This document shows, piece by piece, positions 25,126 to 34,121 of a DNA stretch of 64,000 bases. Source of the DNA: Saccharopolyspora kobensis (lineage in GTDB: Bacteria > Actinomycetota > Actinomycetes > Mycobacteriales > Pseudonocardiaceae). Position 1 is the first letter of the stretch; the number at the start of each line of letters is the position of its first letter. The notes beneath the pieces are model-generated. The model made no database searches. It saw nothing but the letters and a program-made list of their open reading frames with translations, and had not been told where the DNA came from. The stretch spans positions 248,001 through 312,000 of the forward strand of contig NZ_FNVB01000005.1 of the NCBI RefSeq assembly GCF_900108315.1. Reading direction: 5' to 3'. The position numbers and the translations under genes were made by a program.

Positions 25126-25734
25126 TCAGGCCAGCGCGTACTCGTGCCAGTTGAGGCCTTCGGAGTTCCAGCGCATGCCGTGGCCCTCTTTGAGCATTCG
25201 CAGCGCCTGCATGGTGTGCGGCCAGCGGCGGATCACGTTGGCCAGGGCGACCGGCGTCATCAGGTCCGCGGTGCGGCGGTGCTCGCCCGGGCCGAGGAGC
25301 GCGACCCCGCCGGGCGTGGAGACGATGTCGGTGAGCGCGGTCTGACCGGACAGCGCGGCCTGCTCGACGCTCAGGATGGTGTGCGGCTGGAGTTCTTCGG
25401 GCCAGCTGCGGCGGTCGATGTCCGCGGCCACCGGCTGGTCGCAGGAACCGCACTCGCACGCGGACTCGCCTGCCCAGCCGTGCTGCTTCCACGACCACAC
25501 CGCCGCGGCGCCGACGCCCAGGTCGGACAGCGCGGCGACGTGCGGCCAGGCCCCGACGACGGCGCTGAGCAACGTCTTCTTCGACGGGCGCGGGGATTCG
25601 CCGGGACCGTCGAAGGACCAGGTGCCCGCCTTGTCCCGGTGCACCCGGACCAGCGGGGCGCGCATCGCGAGCACGTCGGCGTCCACGTGCACTTCGGATT
25701 CCGGTGGGGCGCTGAGCTTCCAGTGCGTGTTCAT
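25126..25734 (-). CDS. Hypothetical protein upstream of the adnAB region
   Basis: A 202-residue soluble protein. A cluster CECGSCDQP (around residue 97) could bind metal; the rest has no recognisable motif. The ATG at 25734 is preferred over the in-frame ATG at 25743 because CAGTAT (25742-25747) lies 7 nt upstream, in the leaderless spacing seen elsewhere in the window. It is convergent with the preceding gene, with 19 bp between stops, and begins 70 bp past the adnB stop on the same strand. The function is unknown. Confidence 0.65.
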   Translation of the reverse strand: MNTHWKLSAPPESEVHVDADVLAMRAPLVRVHRDKAGTWSFDGPGESPRPSKKTLLSAVVGAWPHVAALSDLGVGAAAVWSWKQHGWAGESACECGSCDQPVAADIDRRSWPEELQPHTILSVEQAALSGQTALTDIVSTPGGVALLGPGEHRRTADLMTPVALANVIRRWPHTMQALRMLKEGHGMRWNSEGLNWHEYALA

Positions 25735-25804
25735 CGCGGGCATACTGTTCCGCCGCGCCGCGCCATCTCAAGCTCCGCCACCCGAACGTGTTACGACGGC
25801 TGGA

Positions 25805-28800
25805 TCACTCCGCGGCGGGCACCGCGGTGATGAGCTCGCGGATGCCGTCGGCGTCGAGCAGGTCCGCCGGGCGCAGGGTGTGGTCGTGGCGGACGTAGTG
25901 GAACGCCGCGCGCACCTTCTCCAGCGGGGTGCGGGACAGTTCCGCCCACGCCAGCCGGTAGGCCGCCAGCTGCACCGACAGCGCGGGCACCTGGTCGCCA
26001 CCGGGCACCGCGCCGGTCTTCCAGTCCACCACCGTCCAGCCGCCGTCGGGATCGCGGAACACCGCGTCCATCCGGCCGCGCAGGACGATTCCCTCCACCT
26101 GGGTCTCGAACGGCACCTCGACGCGGTGCGGGGTTCGGTCGGCCCACGCTCCGGCCAGGAACGCCTCCTGCAGCTCGGCCAGATCCTCCTGCAGCGGCGC
26201 GGAATCGTCGGCCGCGCCGGGAAGTTCGTCGTACTCCAGCAGCGCCGAGGAGGTGAAGCGGTGCTCCAGCCAGGCGTGGAACGCGGTGCCGCGCCGGGTC
26301 ATCGGGTTCGGCGGGAACGGCAGCGGGCGGCGCAGCCGCCGGGCCAGACCGTCGGTGTCCCCGGCGAGTTCGACGAGCTGGCTCACCGACAGGTGGTCCG
26401 GCAGCCGGACCTGCTCGCGGCGCTGCGCCGCCGCCGCGCGCTCGGCCAGCAGCACGTCCACGTCGCGGGCCCAGCCGTCCTCGTCCTCCTCGTCCGGCTC
26501 GATCGAGTCCACTTCGGACAGAGCTGCGCGCACCATCTCCGCGCCCTCGGCGACCGCCGCGCGGCGCGGGCCCAGCGGATCGACCGGCCACTCCGCAGTG
26601 CGCACCGCCTCGGCCAGCGGGTTCGAATCGTCCTCGGCGGGTTCCGGGGCCAGGCGGTCGAGCACGCCCGCTCCGGAATCGTTCAGCACCGCCGCCAGTT
26701 CCTGGAGGAACACCGACGGCCCCTTCGGCCGGTCGCCGTTCTCGCCCCACCAGTGCCCGGAGAGCAGCAGCGTCCGCTCGGAGCGCGTGACGGCGACGTA
26801 GAGCAGTCGGCGTTCCTCGGCGATCCGCCGCTCCTCGAACTCCTCGTCGTGGCGGCCTAGGGCTTCGGTGATCTCCTTGCGGTCCATTCCGGACAGCCGC
26901 CCGAGGTCCAGCTGGGGCAGGTCCTGGGCGTCGCCGCGCAGCTCGGCGGGCAGCGCGGTGACCGAGCGCAGCCAGGACGACGACTTGCGCTTGCCCGGGA
27001 AGACCTCGTTGACCAGGTGCGGGACGGCCACCACCTGCCACTCCAGGCCCTTGGCCGCGTGCACCGTCAGGACCTGCACGCGGTCTTCGGCGACCTCGAC
27101 CTCACCCGGCTCCAGGCCGTCCTCGGCGCGCTCGGCGGCGGACAGGTAGTCCAGCAGGGCGGGCAGAGTCGCCGACGGGCTGGTCAGCGCGAAGCTGGTG
27201 ACCACGTCGGCGAAGGCGTCCAGGTGGATCCGGCCCGGGCCCACCGCTCGCGCGATGCTCTCGATGTCCAGCAGCAGGGTCCGCTCGACGTCGGCGACCA
27301 GTTCCGGAAGCGGCTGGTCGAGGCGTCGCCGCAGGCTCGCGAGTTCACTGCCGAGCCGCCGGATCCGCTGGTAGCCGGCCGCGGAGTAGCGGGCGGCGCT
27401 GCCGGGGTCGTCGAGCGCGTCGACCAGCCCGGCCTGCTCGGCGTTCTCGCCCGGCAGCGCCGCGGTGACCACTGCGGACGGATCGTCGGAAGCCGGTTCG
27501 GTGAACACCTGCGCGCCGAGTTCGCGCGCCCGCTCCCACAGCGCGGCGATGTCGGCGGCGCCGATGCGCCAGCGCGAGCCGGTGAGCAGCCGCATCGCCG
27601 CCGTTCCGGCGAGCGGGTCGACCAGCACGCGCAGGGCGCTGACCAGGTCGCGCACTTCGGCCTCGTCGAGGAGCCCGCCGAGGCCGACGACCTCCACGGG
27701 CAGTCCGCGCTCGCGCAGCACGGCTGCGATGTCCGCCATGTCCGCGCGGCGCCGCACCAGCACTGCCGTGGTCGGCGGCTGGTCCCCGTCGTCCACCGCG
27801 GCGTGCCAGCGGGCGGCGATCTGGTCGGCGAGCCAGTCGAGCTCCTCGCGGACGTCACCGGTCAGGGCCAGCCGGATGTCGCCGGGCGCCGCGCCTTCCC
27901 TGGCGCGCAGCTCGTCCACTTCGAGCCCGGTGCTGCGCAGCGGCTCGGACACCGCGTTGGCCAGCTTCAGGACCTCCTCGGGATTCCGGAAGCTGGTCAG
28001 CAGCCCGTACCGGCGCGCGGGGAGCTTCCGCCCGTCCTCGGTGCGCGGGAAGTCGGTGGTGAAGCGCGGCAGGTTCGCCGCGCTCGCGCCGCGCCAGCCG
28101 TAGATCGCCTGCGCCGGGTCGCCCACCGAGGTGACCGGAAGCGGATCGCCCTGGCCGAACAGCGAGCGCAGCAGCACCCGCTGCGCGTGCCCGGTGTCCT
28201 GGTACTCGTCGAGCAGCACCGCGCCGTACCGGGCCCGTTCGCCTTCGACGACCTCGGGGTGTTCGGCGGCCAGGAGCGCGGCGAGCGACATCTGGTCGGC
28301 GAAGTCCATCGCGCCTTCCCGCCGCTTGCTCTGCGCGTACTCCTCGACCAGCGGCAGCAGCGCGATCCGCAGCTGCTGCGCGGCGACGACCTTCACCAGC
28401 TCCTGCGGCAGGTTCGCGCGCTGCCCCTTCGCGCGCGGCGCGTTCTCGATGATCTCGCTGAGCCTCTCGGCGTGGTCGCGCAGATCGCCCGGGCGCACCA
28501 GGTGCTCGGCGAGTTCCCCGGCCAGCGACAGCACGTAGCCGGTCACCGTGGCAGGCACCTTGTCGGTGTCGAGGTCTTCGGTCCAGGTCGCGACCACGCG
28601 GTGCGCGAGCTGCCACGACGCCGTCTCCGACAGCAGCCGCGCTCCCGGCTCGACCGGTACCCGCAGCCCGTGCTCGCCGACGATCCGCCCGGCGTAGGCG
28701 TGGTAGGTCAGCACCGTCGGGTCCTCGGTGAGCACCGCGGAGCGCAGCTGCCCGCTCGGGTCGACCTCGTCCAGCAGCCCCGATCCGGCGAGCCTGCGCA

Positions 28801-29068
28801 GCCGCGCGCGCACCCGGTCGGCGAGCTGCCGCGCGGCCTTCCGCGTGAAGGTCAGGCCGAGCACGCGCTCCGGCGTGACCAGCTGGTTGGCCACCAGCCA
28901 GACCACGCGAGCGGCCATGGTCTCGGTCTTGCCCGCACCCGCACCCGCGACGACCAGCGCCGGCTCGGCGGGCGCGGCGATGACCGCGGCCTGCTCCGGG
29001 GTCGGCGGGTGCAGTCCTAGCGCCTGGGCGATCCGGTGCGGACTGACCAGCGGCCGCGCCTCGCTCAC
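25805..29068 (-). CDS. adnB: AdnB subunit of the AdnAB helicase-nuclease
   Basis: A 1087-residue protein with an N-terminal UvrD-like motor and a C-terminal RecB-type nuclease domain. The Walker A motif AGAGAGKT is at residues 41-48 and motif II is LLDEYQDTGHAQ, both canonical. The nuclease motif VVDWKTG lies near the C-terminus. AdnAB resects double-strand breaks in mycobacteria, with AdnB as the main ATP-driven motor. GTG 29068 overlaps the adnA stop by 4 nt (GTGA), so the two are translationally coupled. Length and order (adnA then adnB) match Rv3202c-Rv3201c. Confidence 0.93.
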   Translation of the reverse strand: MSEARPLVSPHRIAQALGLHPPTPEQAAVIAAPAEPALVVAGAGAGKTETMAARVVWLVANQLVTPERVLGLTFTRKAARQLADRVRARLRRLAGSGLLDEVDPSGQLRSAVLTEDPTVLTYHAYAGRIVGEHGLRVPVEPGARLLSETASWQLAHRVVATWTEDLDTDKVPATVTGYVLSLAGELAEHLVRPGDLRDHAERLSEIIENAPRAKGQRANLPQELVKVVAAQQLRIALLPLVEEYAQSKRREGAMDFADQMSLAALLAAEHPEVVEGERARYGAVLLDEYQDTGHAQRVLLRSLFGQGDPLPVTSVGDPAQAIYGWRGASAANLPRFTTDFPRTEDGRKLPARRYGLLTSFRNPEEVLKLANAVSEPLRSTGLEVDELRAREGAAPGDIRLALTGDVREELDWLADQIAARWHAAVDDGDQPPTTAVLVRRRADMADIAAVLRERGLPVEVVGLGGLLDEAEVRDLVSALRVLVDPLAGTAAMRLLTGSRWRIGAADIAALWERARELGAQVFTEPASDDPSAVVTAALPGENAEQAGLVDALDDPGSAARYSAAGYQRIRRLGSELASLRRRLDQPLPELVADVERTLLLDIESIARAVGPGRIHLDAFADVVTSFALTSPSATLPALLDYLSAAERAEDGLEPGEVEVAEDRVQVLTVHAAKGLEWQVVAVPHLVNEVFPGKRKSSSWLRSVTALPAELRGDAQDLPQLDLGRLSGMDRKEITEALGRHDEEFEERRIAEERRLLYVAVTRSERTLLLSGHWWGENGDRPKGPSVFLQELAAVLNDSGAGVLDRLAPEPAEDDSNPLAEAVRTAEWPVDPLGPRRAAVAEGAEMVRAALSEVDSIEPDEEDEDGWARDVDVLLAERAAAAQRREQVRLPDHLSVSQLVELAGDTDGLARRLRRPLPFPPNPMTRRGTAFHAWLEHRFTSSALLEYDELPGAADDSAPLQEDLAELQEAFLAGAWADRTPHRVEVPFETQVEGIVLRGRMDAVFRDPDGGWTVVDWKTGAVPGGDQVPALSVQLAAYRLAWAELSRTPLEKVRAAFHYVRHDHTLRPADLLDADGIRELITAVPAAE

Positions 29069-32000
29069 TGGGAGACCTGTCTTCCCGCCGGGTGGACCGG
29101 GCAGGAGGTCCGCGCCGGGCAGCGGGAGCAGTCGGAGTTCTCGGTGGCCACGTAGGCCGGTCCGAGGCTGTCGGCCGCCGCCGTGTGCACCACGTCGAGC
29201 CACACCTTGATGCGGTCTTCGTCCAGCGCCTGCTGGGTCCGCTCGGTGGCCGCGCCCTTGCGGTCGGACTTCGCCACGTACAGCAGCCGCGCTCCGCCCG
29301 GGCCGTCGTGCTCGCCGAACGCGCCCAGCGCGGCCGCGAGCTGGTAGACCGCGAGCTGCGGGTGCTCCTCGGCATCGCCCTTGCTGACCGGGTTCTTCCC
29401 GGTCTTGACGTCGACCACGACGGGACGTCCTTCGGCGTCGGCCTCCAGCCGGTCGACCCGGCCGCGCAGCCGCAGCCACGGACCGCCCTCGCGCGGCGGG
29501 ACGGTGACGTCGAGGTCCTTCTCCACGCCGATCTGGGTGAGTTCGGCGCGCGACTGCACCAGCCAGTTCACGAAGGCGTCGAGCATGCTCTCCACGCGCT
29601 TGCGCTCCTTGCGGGAGAACCACGGCGCACCGGCGTCCACCGACTCCCAAGCGTCGTCGAGCGCCTTGTGCAGCTGCGCGGTGTCCGCGCCGTCTGCGGC
29701 GGCCTGCACGAGCGCGTGCACCAAAGTTCCGGTGATCGAGGCGAGTTCGGCGGTGTCCTGACCGCCGTGCCGCTCCACCAGCCAGCGCAGCGGGCAGGTG
29801 GCCAGGATGTCCACTGTGGACGGCGAGACGCGCACCGGCTCGTCGCCGGTCACCAGCGGCCGGTCCGTCGAGCTCTCCGGCAGCCCGTACCAGCTGTCCG
29901 GGCTGGCGCCCGGCACGTTCGCCGCGGCCAGCCGGGCCAGCTGCTTCGCCGCCCGCTCGCGCCGCCGCGGCTCGGACGCCGAATCGCACACCACCCGGCG
30001 CAGCTCGCCGACCAGGTCGGCCAGCGCCAGACCGCGCTCCGGCCGCGCGATCGGCCGCTCCACCACGTCGGGATCGCTGTCCACGCCCTCCAGCTCGTCG
30101 AGGAACCGCGACGGCTGGTCGTCCTCACCGCGCACCGCGCTGACCAGCAGGTTCCGCCGCGCCCGGCTGGCGGCGACGCGCAGCAGCCTGCGCTCTTCGG
30201 CCAGCAGCGGCGCGGTGGCCGACACCCGCTCGGAGTCCATCCCGGACAGCACGTCCACCAGGCGCTCCACGCCGAGCAGCGATCCGCGCAACCGGAGATC
30301 CGGCCAAATCCCTTCCTGCACACCGGGAATCGCCACGACCTCCCACTCCTGACCGCTCGCGGCGTGCGCGGTGAGCACCCGGACCGCGTTGTCGCGAGGC
30401 GCGGTCGGCGCGAGCGAGCTGCCCGCGATCTGCTGGCTGGTCAGGTAATCGGCGAAACCGGCGGCGTCGGCACCGGGCAGGCGGTCGACGTACTGGGCGG
30501 CCGCGTCGAAGAGCGACACGATGGCGTCGAGGTCGCGGTCGGCCTGAGCACCGGCGGTGCCGTGCCGCTCGGTCTGCGCCACCCAGCGCTTCTCCAGCCC
30601 GCTGGCCTTCCAGACGCGCCACAGCGTTTCCTCCACGCTGTGCCCGGCGGCGACCGAGTCGGACGCCTTGCGCAGCAGGCCCGCGACGCGGCGGGCGGGC
30701 TCGGCGGCGGAGTCCTCCAGCGCGGCGAGGCGGTCGTCGTCCTGCAGCACCTCCACCAGCAGCTCACCGCTGCCACGCGCGCCGCCCGCGGCGAGCTCCA
30801 GGCGGCGGAGACCTCGGCGCAGCCGGCGCAGCGCCAGCGGGTCGGCGCCGCCGAGCGGCGAACCCAGCAGTTCGGCGGCAGCGTCCGGGTCGAGCGCCTG
30901 TGGACGCGCGGCACAGCGCAGGAGCGTCAGCAGCGGACGGACCGCGTTGCGCTGCGCCAGCGGGATGTCGTCGACGGGCAGCGCGATCGGCACGCCCGCC
31001 GCGAGCAGGGCGCGGCGCAGCACCGGCAGCGAGAGCCCCGTCGAGCGCACCACGACAGCCATCTCCGACCACGGGATCTCGTCGAGCAGATGCGCGCGCC
31101 GCAGCTGGTCGGCGACCCAGGACGCCTCCTGCGCCTCGGTGGCCAGCAGCCGCACCTGCACCGAGCCGTCGCGGCCGTCTTCGGGCTCGACCAGCTGGCG
31201 CTGCGGGCCCGCACCCGGCAGCCGCTCCGCCAGCCGCTGCACGGCCTCCCGGACCGCTTTGGACATCCGGTGGTCGACCGTCAGCACCTCGGTGCTGTTG
31301 CCGTCCGGATCGGAGTCCAGCAGGCAGCGCGGGTCGGCACCGCGGAACGAGTACACCGCCTGGTCCGGGTCACCGGCCAGCACGAACTCGGTCGCGGTGT
31401 CGCCGAGCCGCCTGATCAGCCAGTACTGCTGCGGGTCCAGGTGCTGCGCGTCGTCGACGAAGACGTAGCGCACCCGGTCCTGCTCGGCGGCCAGCAGCTT
31501 CGGGTCGGTGTCGAAGGCCAGCAGCGCCGAACCGACCAGCTCGGCGGCGTCCAGCGCGGGAGCCTGCGAACCACCGGCACCGCGCAGCAGCGTGACCTGC
31601 TCGTACTGCCGCGCGAACTTGCCCGCGGCGACCCACTCGGGACGGCCGTGCCGGCGGCCGAGCGCTGCCAGCCGCTCCGGGCCGACGCCGCGCTCAGCGG
31701 CCCGCAGGAGAAGGTCGCGCAGCTCCTCGGCGAAGCCGGGAACGGTCAGCGCCGGGCGCAGCGGCTCCGGCCAGTCACCGGCGCCCTCCTCCACGTCACC
31801 GGCCAGCAGATCGCGCACCAGCGCGTCCTGGTCCGGACCGTTGAGCAGCTGCGGCGGCGGCAGCTGCTCGCGCACCGCTTGCAGCCGCAGCACCGCAAAG
31901 GCGTAGGAGTGGACGGTCCGCACCAGCGGTTCGGGCGCGGTGCGCACCTCCGGCGACGAGCCGGTGAGCCGACGGGTGATCTCGGTGCGCATCCAGGCCG

Positions 32001-32235
32001 CGGCGCGGCGGCTCGCGGTCAGGACCAGCACGTTCTCCGGCGACACCTCGCGGTTGCGGATCCGGTCGGCGGCCAGCTCGGCGATGAGGGTGCTCTTGCC
32101 GGTCCCCGGGCCGCCGAGCACGCGCAGGAAACCGAAGGAGTGCGCCAGCGCCCGCTGCCCGGCTTCGTCCCACGTGACGCGCTGCCGAGCAGGTTCGGCG
32201 CGGCGCACGAGCACGGGCGCGGTCGGGGAAGGCAC
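29065..32235 (-). CDS. adnA: AdnA subunit of the AdnAB helicase-nuclease
   Basis: A 1056-residue protein with an N-terminal UvrD-like motor (Walker A GGPGTGKS, residues 41-48) and a C-terminal nuclease domain with motif VVDVKTGK. Motif II reads VDDAQ near residue 260, where active helicases usually have DExx. A Cys in LATCPLRWL plus CSRCPARTSC near the end form the Cys-x(n)-Cys-x2-Cys-x5-Cys pattern of an AddB-type iron-sulfur nuclease. The start is GTG 32235; no strong ribosome site is seen. It works with AdnB in end resection. Confidence 0.93.
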   Translation of the reverse strand: MPSPTAPVLVRRAEPARQRVTWDEAGQRALAHSFGFLRVLGGPGTGKSTLIAELAADRIRNREVSPENVLVLTASRRAAAWMRTEITRRLTGSSPEVRTAPEPLVRTVHSYAFAVLRLQAVREQLPPPQLLNGPDQDALVRDLLAGDVEEGAGDWPEPLRPALTVPGFAEELRDLLLRAAERGVGPERLAALGRRHGRPEWVAAGKFARQYEQVTLLRGAGGSQAPALDAAELVGSALLAFDTDPKLLAAEQDRVRYVFVDDAQHLDPQQYWLIRRLGDTATEFVLAGDPDQAVYSFRGADPRCLLDSDPDGNSTEVLTVDHRMSKAVREAVQRLAERLPGAGPQRQLVEPEDGRDGSVQVRLLATEAQEASWVADQLRRAHLLDEIPWSEMAVVVRSTGLSLPVLRRALLAAGVPIALPVDDIPLAQRNAVRPLLTLLRCAARPQALDPDAAAELLGSPLGGADPLALRRLRRGLRRLELAAGGARGSGELLVEVLQDDDRLAALEDSAAEPARRVAGLLRKASDSVAAGHSVEETLWRVWKASGLEKRWVAQTERHGTAGAQADRDLDAIVSLFDAAAQYVDRLPGADAAGFADYLTSQQIAGSSLAPTAPRDNAVRVLTAHAASGQEWEVVAIPGVQEGIWPDLRLRGSLLGVERLVDVLSGMDSERVSATAPLLAEERRLLRVAASRARRNLLVSAVRGEDDQPSRFLDELEGVDSDPDVVERPIARPERGLALADLVGELRRVVCDSASEPRRRERAAKQLARLAAANVPGASPDSWYGLPESSTDRPLVTGDEPVRVSPSTVDILATCPLRWLVERHGGQDTAELASITGTLVHALVQAAADGADTAQLHKALDDAWESVDAGAPWFSRKERKRVESMLDAFVNWLVQSRAELTQIGVEKDLDVTVPPREGGPWLRLRGRVDRLEADAEGRPVVVDVKTGKNPVSKGDAEEHPQLAVYQLAAALGAFGEHDGPGGARLLYVAKSDRKGAATERTQQALDEDRIKVWLDVVHTAAADSLGPAYVATENSDCSRCPARTSCPVHPAGRQVSQ

Positions 32236-32597
32236 CCATCGATGGAACCACGCGTCAACGACAAGGTCGCGAAGGGCTCGCGGTTCGCCGTTTCGATCTC
32301 GCCCGCAGGTGGGAGCCCTGCCGCGCCGGTTCGCGCGTCCCCCGTTCCGGGACCCCGGAGCCGCGATTGAACCGCCGGGCGCTCACCGCACGTGTAACCG
32401 GCGGCAAGCCGTTCACCACCGATTTCCACCGAATCTTCACGCGCGAGTAGCGCCGATTCAATGTGAATTCAAGACCGCCTTTTGGTGGTACAAACCAATT
32501 TTTTTCTCTGGCAAGGTTCCGGATCACCACGGGAAGACCGCCCGTGACCTGCGAAATCACTCCCCCGAGACGCATGGATCCCCCGAAGGAGGAAACC
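32236..32597. other. Intergenic stretch before the chitinase gene
   Basis: This 362-bp gap holds an AT-rich zone (about 32450-32515) that is exceptional for the region, a DasR-like palindrome (32486-32497) and the chitinase ribosome binding site AAGGAGG. No gene is credible in it. Confidence 0.5.
32486..32497 (+). promoter_or_regulatory. DasR-like operator candidate upstream of the chitinase gene
   Basis: TGGTACAAACCA keeps both half-sites TGGT and ACCA with a 4-bp spacer, as in the DasR responsive element (core TGGTCTAGACCA) that controls chitinases in Streptomyces. The central four bases and the flanks differ from the consensus. It lies 101-112 nt upstream of the start codon. Confidence 0.4.
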
Positions 32598-33584
32598 GTG
32601 AGCAAGGTCCGCAAGAGCCTGCTTACCTGCGCTGCGGCCACAGCAGCACTGGCCCTCGGTGCTGTTCCCGCTCTCAGCGCTGAAGCGACCGACGCCCGAG
32701 CCGACGCCGCCGCTCCGGTCGCCGCCTCGCCCTACCTCTACAACGGCTGGGGCAACCCGCCGGCGGTCGGCGAGGTGATGAGCGCCACCGGCATCAAGGA
32801 CTTCACGCTGGCGTTCATCCTCTCCGACGGCACCTGCAACCCCACCTGGGACGGCAACCGCCCGCTGGACGGCCCGGACAAGGCGGTCATCGAGGACGTC
32901 CGCGCCAACGGCGGCGACGTCATCCCGTCCATCGGCGGCTGGGCGGGCAACAAGCTCGGCGAGGCCTGCCAGGACGCGCAGTCGCTGGCCGCCGCCTACC
33001 AGAAGCTGATCGACGCCTACGACCTGAAGGCCATCGACATCGACATCGAGGCGACCGAGTTCGAGACGCCCGCGGTGCAGGACCGGGTCCTGGAGGCGCT
33101 GAAGACGGTCAAGGAGGCCAACCCCGGCCTGCAGACCGTGGTCACCTTCCCGACCCTGATCAGCGGCCCGAACGAGCACGGCCAGCGGCTGATCGACAAG
33201 GCCGCCGAGATCGGCGCGAACGTCGACGTCTGGACGCAGATGCCGTTCAACTTCGGCGGCACCGACATGGCGGCGGACACCATCACCTCCACCGAAGCGC
33301 TGAAGGAGCGGCTCAAGGCCGCCTTCGGCTACAGCGACGCGGAGGCCTACGCGCACGCGGGCATCTCCTCGATGAACGGCAAGACCGACGTCGGCGAGGT
33401 CGTCACTCCGGCCGACTTCCAGAAGATGGCCGACTACGCCAAGGAGAAGAACCTCGGCCGGTTCACCTTCTGGGCGCTGAACCGCGACCGCCAGTGCGAA
33501 GGCGGTGGCGGCGGGGACTCCTGCAGCGGCATCCCGCAGCAGCAGTGGGAGTTCACCAAGATCGTCGCGGGCTTCCAGGGCTGA
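32598..33584 (+). CDS. Secreted glycoside hydrolase family 18 chitinase
   Basis: A 328-residue protein with a Sec signal peptide (KVRKSLL, hydrophobic core, cleavage near ALSA at residue 28). The GH18 catalytic signature is [11 protein letters not shown], giving Asp147, Asp149 and the acid Glu151. SIGGW upstream is the second GH18 block. There is no separate chitin-binding domain. It is expected to hydrolyse beta-1,4-N-acetylglucosamine polymers outside the cell, or to act as an endo-N-acetylglucosaminidase. GTG 32598 has AAGGAGG 6-8 nt upstream; the frame before it is noncoding leader. A strong terminator follows. In M. tuberculosis a lipase gene lies at this position, so the chitinase is locus-specific cargo. 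Confidence 0.88.
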   Translation: MSKVRKSLLTCAAATAALALGAVPALSAEATDARADAAAPVAASPYLYNGWGNPPAVGEVMSATGIKDFTLAFILSDGTCNPTWDGNRPLDGPDKAVIEDVRANGGDVIPSIGGWAGNKLGEACQDAQSLAAAYQKLIDAYDLKAIDIDIEATEFETPAVQDRVLEALKTVKEANPGLQTVVTFPTLISGPNEHGQRLIDKAAEIGANVDVWTQMPFNFGGTDMAADTITSTEALKERLKAAFGYSDAEAYAHAGISSMNGKTDVGEVVTPADFQKMADYAKEKNLGRFTFWALNRDRQCEGGGGGDSCSGIPQQQWEFTKIVAGFQG

Positions 33585-33592
33585 TCCTCCGG

Positions 33593-33642
33593 CTGCCGCG
33601 AGGCAACGGCCACCGCTGAGCGGACCGTTCGCCTCGCGGCAG
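33593..33642 (+). terminator. Terminator after the chitinase gene
   Basis: CTGCCGCGAGGC (33593-33604) pairs perfectly with GCCTCGCGGCAG (33631-33642), extended inside by AACGG/CCGTT. It starts 9 nt after the chitinase stop and ends before the next promoter hexamer at 33661. Confidence 0.75.
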
Positions 33643-33673
33643 CGGTGCGCGGGGGTGCGGTAGCTTCGGGTGC

Positions 33674-33991
33674 GTGAACGAGGAGACCTGGGAGCAGGTG
33701 CGGGCGGTCGTGGCCTCGATCCCGCCCGGATCGGTGCTCTCCTACGGCGACGTGGCCGAGATCGCCGGGCTGCGTTCGGCGCGCATCGTGGGCCGCATCC
33801 TCGCCGAGGACAGCGCCGATCTGCCGTGGCACCGGGTTCTGCGCTCCAACGGCACGGTCGCCGAACACCTCCGGCAGCGCCAGCTGGAACTGCTGCGCGC
33901 CGAGGGCGTCCTTGCCGACGGCGCGCGCGTCAGCATGCGCCGCTACCGCTGGAACCCCGAGGAGGAGCCCACCCCTGGCTCCGCGGTCTAG
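33674..33991 (+). CDS. Alkyltransferase-like (ATL) DNA repair protein
   Basis: A 105-residue MGMT-fold protein comprising only the C-terminal DNA-binding half. The active-site motif PCHRV of true O6-alkylguanine transferases is replaced by PWHRV (Trp52), and SYGDVAEIAG and the recognition segment SARIVGRIL are present. ATL proteins bind O6-alkylguanine and channel it to nucleotide excision repair without transferring the alkyl group. GTG 33674 lies 7 nt after TAGCTT (33661-33666), so the message is probably leaderless. The position corresponds to Rv3204 next to adnA in M. tuberculosis. Confidence 0.88.
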   Translation: MNEETWEQVRAVVASIPPGSVLSYGDVAEIAGLRSARIVGRILAEDSADLPWHRVLRSNGTVAEHLRQRQLELLRAEGVLADGARVSMRRYRWNPEEEPTPGSAV

Positions 33992-34121
33992 CCACCGAAG
34001 CACCAGTGCTTTCCACCGGCCCGGCCGAGGAAGCGCCTGCCCACGTTCGGTGTCGCGCCGGACTTCCCTCCACTTCAGCGAACTCCGCGTCCACCGCAAC
34101 CGGAAATCGCGCTCCCGCAAG

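Noticed and set aside
29092..32370. 1092-codon plus-strand frame opposite adnA
   Set aside because: A shadow of a conserved gene; it has no domain, start signal or typical composition.
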